Source of the DNA: Hyphomicrobiales bacterium
GTDB lineage: Bacteria > Pseudomonadota > Alphaproteobacteria > Parvibaculales > Parvibaculaceae
Direction: 5' to 3'
Assembly: GCA_015655095.1 (NCBI GenBank)
Contig: JAATFR010000209.1
Span: 1 to 7,033, forward strand
Length of the DNA stretch: 7,033 bases
The notes beneath the pieces were generated by a model, which saw nothing but the letters and a program-made list of their open reading frames with translations, was not told the origin of the DNA and searched no databases. Below, piece after piece: positions 5,313-7,033 of this stretch. Position 1 is the stretch's first letter; each line of letters begins with the position of its first letter. Made by a program: the position numbers and the translations under genes.

Positions 5313-7033
5313 TTACCGGGTTCCCGCATCTTTGGGTAATCCGGCATTGGCATCGCTCCACCATGTGTCCGGGAAGCCGATGCTATATGTGGGCGTTTGA
5401 GGCGGATGTGCGAGCCGCTTCCAGTAGGCGACGCGGGTGGCGGGCGAATGCCATTGCGGCACCAGATAATGCCGCCACAAAAGCACCCGGTCGAGCGCGT
5501 GGGTGGCGGTCACAAGCTCTTCCCGGCTGGTCGCGAAAATCACCTTGTCGATCAGCGCCTCGACAACAGGGTCGCAGATGCCGATGATGTTCTGGGAGCC
5601 GGGTGTTTTGGCGGCGTCGCATCCCCAGAAATAACGCTGCTCATTGCCGGGTGAAAGCGACTGGGGAAAACTGCCGATCACAATGTCGAAAGTGCGGCTG
5701 TCGACGAGATTGATGTACTGGCTTGAGTCCGCCACCCGCATGCTGGCCTGAATGCCGAGGCGTTTCAGGTTCTGGAGATAGGGAGCCGTTACGCGTTCGA
5801 ATACGGAATCCTCAAGCAGGAACTCGACCCTCATCGGCTCGCCGGTTTTATCGTTCGTCAGTACGCCGTCCTTGAGACTCCAGCCTGCGCTCTTGAACAA
5901 CGCCTGGGCTTTGGCGAGATTGGCTCTGTTGTTGCCGGAGCCGTCACTTACAGGGTTCTTGTAAGGGGCCGTGAAAAGCTCCGGCGGAAGGTCCTTGCGG
6001 AAAGGCTCCAGAAGGGCGAGCTCCGCGCCGGAGGGCACGCCGGTCGCCGCAAGCTCAGACGTCGGAAAATAGCTCGCGGTGCGGGCATATTGTCCATAGA
6101 AAAGCATCTTGTTCTGCCATTCGAAATCGAACGCATAGTTGAAAGCCTCGCGCACGCGCGGATCGGCGAATTTGGCAAGGCGGATATTGAAGAGAAACCC
6201 CTGCATGGGCTCCGGATTGGCCGTATGCAGCTCCTCGCGCACGATCCGGCCATCCTTCGCCGCGGGAATATCGTAGGCGGTCGCCCAGTTCTCCGCGCTG
6301 TTTTCCAGCCGGAAGTCGAACTGATCGGCCTTGAAGGCTTCAAGCACGATGGTGTTATCCCCGTAATAATCGTACCGGATGGCATCGAAATTGTCCTGTC
6401 CCACGTTCACGGGCAGGTTCTGGCCCCAGTAATCCTTCACACGGTCATAGCGGATGGTCTGGCCCGGGATCATTTCGCCGATCTTGTAAGGACCACTGCC
6501 CAGCGGCACCTCAAGCGTGGTTTTTGAGATGTCGCGCGGTTTGCCGTCCTTGCCGGTGCCGGTCCAGAAATGTTTGGGCAGTACGAAAAGCTGCCCCATG
6601 ATAATCGGGAGTTCCCGGTTTCCCTTTTTCGAGAAGGTGAAGCGCACCGTGTGAGGAGTCAGCGCCTCCGCCTTGGCGACATTGGCGTAATAGCCTGCGA
6701 AGGGGGGGTAGATGCGCTTGAGGGTTTGCAGGCTCCACACCACATCGTCAGCGGTGATCGGCGTTCCATCCTGCCATCTGGCTTCCGGGCGAAGCTCGAA
6801 CGTGACCGACGAAAAATCGTCAGGGTAGGAAAGGCTCTTTGCGATCAGGCCATATTCGGAGCCCGGCTCATCGGCGCTGGGTTTGGTCAGCGTCTCATAA
6901 ATGAGCGTGATGCCGGCCACGGGATTGCCGGTGACGATGAAGGGATTGAGGCTGTCGAAGGTGCCGATGCTCGACAGCCGCAGGGTGCCGCCCTTGGGCT
7001 CATCGGGGTTCACATAGTCGAAATGCTTGACGT
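5313..7033 (-). CDS. yejA: YejA-like periplasmic oligopeptide-binding protein (5' end outside window)
   Basis: This is the periplasmic receptor of the Yej importer, a SBP_bac_5 family protein. 572 residues are visible, ending at TAA (5315-5313). The frame stays open to the window edge. The first visible residues, VKHFDYVNPDEPKGG, align with residues about 57-71 of the second receptor. The signal peptide and roughly 55 residues are therefore missing, and the GTG at 7013 is an internal valine, not the start. The full length would be about 625, close to the usual 600 or so. Family features are GTFDSLNPF near the start, RWQDGTPITADDV (around 6779-6741), GSGPYKIG, RVKDYW, and AFNYAFDFEWQNKMLFYGQY. 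It resembles recalled E. coli YejA closely (IRYDYYGDN, NWAT, YSIGF.DTWW near the C-terminus), more so than the next gene does. Only two cysteines are visible, 15 residues apart (codons at 5619-5621 and 5574-5576), and they could form a disulfide. As first gene in the visible operon, it probably lies nearest the promoter, which is not in the window. Confidence 0.94.
   Translation of the reverse strand, partial: VKHFDYVNPDEPKGGTLRLSSIGTFDSLNPFIVTGNPVAGITLIYETLTKPSADEPGSEYGLIAKSLSYPDDFSSVTFELRPEARWQDGTPITADDVVWSLQTLKRIYPPFAGYYANVAKAEALTPHTVRFTFSKKGNRELPIIMGQLFVLPKHFWTGTGKDGKPRDISKTTLEVPLGSGPYKIGEMIPGQTIRYDRVKDYWGQNLPVNVGQDNFDAIRYDYYGDNTIVLEAFKADQFDFRLENSAENWATAYDIPAAKDGRIVREELHTANPEPMQGFLFNIRLAKFADPRVREAFNYAFDFEWQNKMLFYGQYARTASYFPTSELAATGVPSGAELALLEPFRKDLPPELFTAPYKNPVSDGSGNNRANLAKAQALFKSAGWSLKDGVLTNDKTGEPMRVEFLLEDSVFERVTAPYLQNLKRLGIQASMRVADSSQYINLVDSRTFDIVIGSFPQSLSPGNEQRYFWGCDAAKTPGSQNIIGICDPVVEALIDKVIFATSREELVTATHALDRVLLWRHYLVPQWHSPATRVAYWKRLAHPPQTPTYSIGFPDTWWSDANAGLPKDAGTR

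Noticed and set aside
5316..5330. Short inverted repeat CGGG-TT-CCCG near the junction of the two receptor genes
   Set aside because: Four base pairs with a two-base loop and no following T-run is too weak for a terminator or attenuator, and it lies inside coding sequence.
4428..5339. 303-codon open frame on the plus strand
   Set aside because: It lies antisense to the second receptor gene, with no recognisable motif or signal. Long antisense frames are expected in GC-rich coding DNA.
5948..6385. 145-codon open frame on the minus strand in another frame of the first receptor gene
   Set aside because: It lies wholly inside a clear SBP_bac_5 coding frame, and its Arg/Ser/Pro-rich product is typical of an out-of-frame reading.
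1..7033. Search for mobile elements, CRISPR arrays, tRNA/rRNA genes, attachment sites or horizontal-transfer signs
   Set aside because: The window is almost wholly covered by one continuous operon with uniform composition. I saw no direct-repeat arrays, terminal inverted repeats, transposase motifs or RNA gene patterns.

Overview
The window is a compact piece of one minus-strand operon encoding a Yej-type (Opp/Dpp superfamily) ABC importer for peptides or related compounds. Read in the direction of transcription, from high to low coordinates, the order is: a YejA-like periplasmic binding protein (5' end cut off by the window edge), a second, diverged YejA-like binding protein with a twin-arginine-type signal peptide, permease YejB, permease YejE, and the double ATPase YejF (3' end cut off by the other window edge). 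No complete gene, RNA gene, mobile element, CRISPR array or terminator was found on the plus strand. The long open frames there lie antisense to well-recognised genes and are best explained as GC-rich shadows.

Layout: 7033-5313 binding protein 1 (yejA), 5312-3426 binding protein 2, 3422-2313 yejB, 2309-1236 yejE, 1239-1 yejF. The junctions are extremely tight. TAA is directly followed by GTG at 5313/5312, there are 3-nt gaps before yejB and yejE, and a 4-nt ATGA overlap joins yejE to yejF. There is essentially no intergenic DNA, so the promoter must lie upstream of 7033 and any terminator must lie beyond position 1.

The five products fit one machine. Two alternative periplasmic receptors deliver substrate to a YejB/YejE membrane channel, driven by the two fused nucleotide-binding domains of YejF. 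In characterised relatives, YejABEF imports peptides such as microcin C and is linked to antimicrobial-peptide resistance. In Agrobacterium, YejBEF works with a separate binding protein, YepA, in recovery of peptidoglycan fragments. Two receptor genes in one operon are therefore consistent with one permease serving two substrate classes. The sequence alone does not say which receptor binds what.

Organism: GC-rich (about 60% by eye). The gene arrangement, with two binding proteins ahead of yejBEF, and the protein character suggest an alphaproteobacterium of the Rhizobiales/Hyphomicrobiales, possibly Brucella/Ochrobactrum-like. This is an inference from recalled family knowledge, not a database match. 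The region looks like an ordinary chromosomal transporter operon. I found no evidence of a radically new system. The points worth a second look are the receptor duplication, the Tat-like signal on only the second receptor, a cysteine pair unique to the first, and the start-codon arrangement between the two receptor genes.
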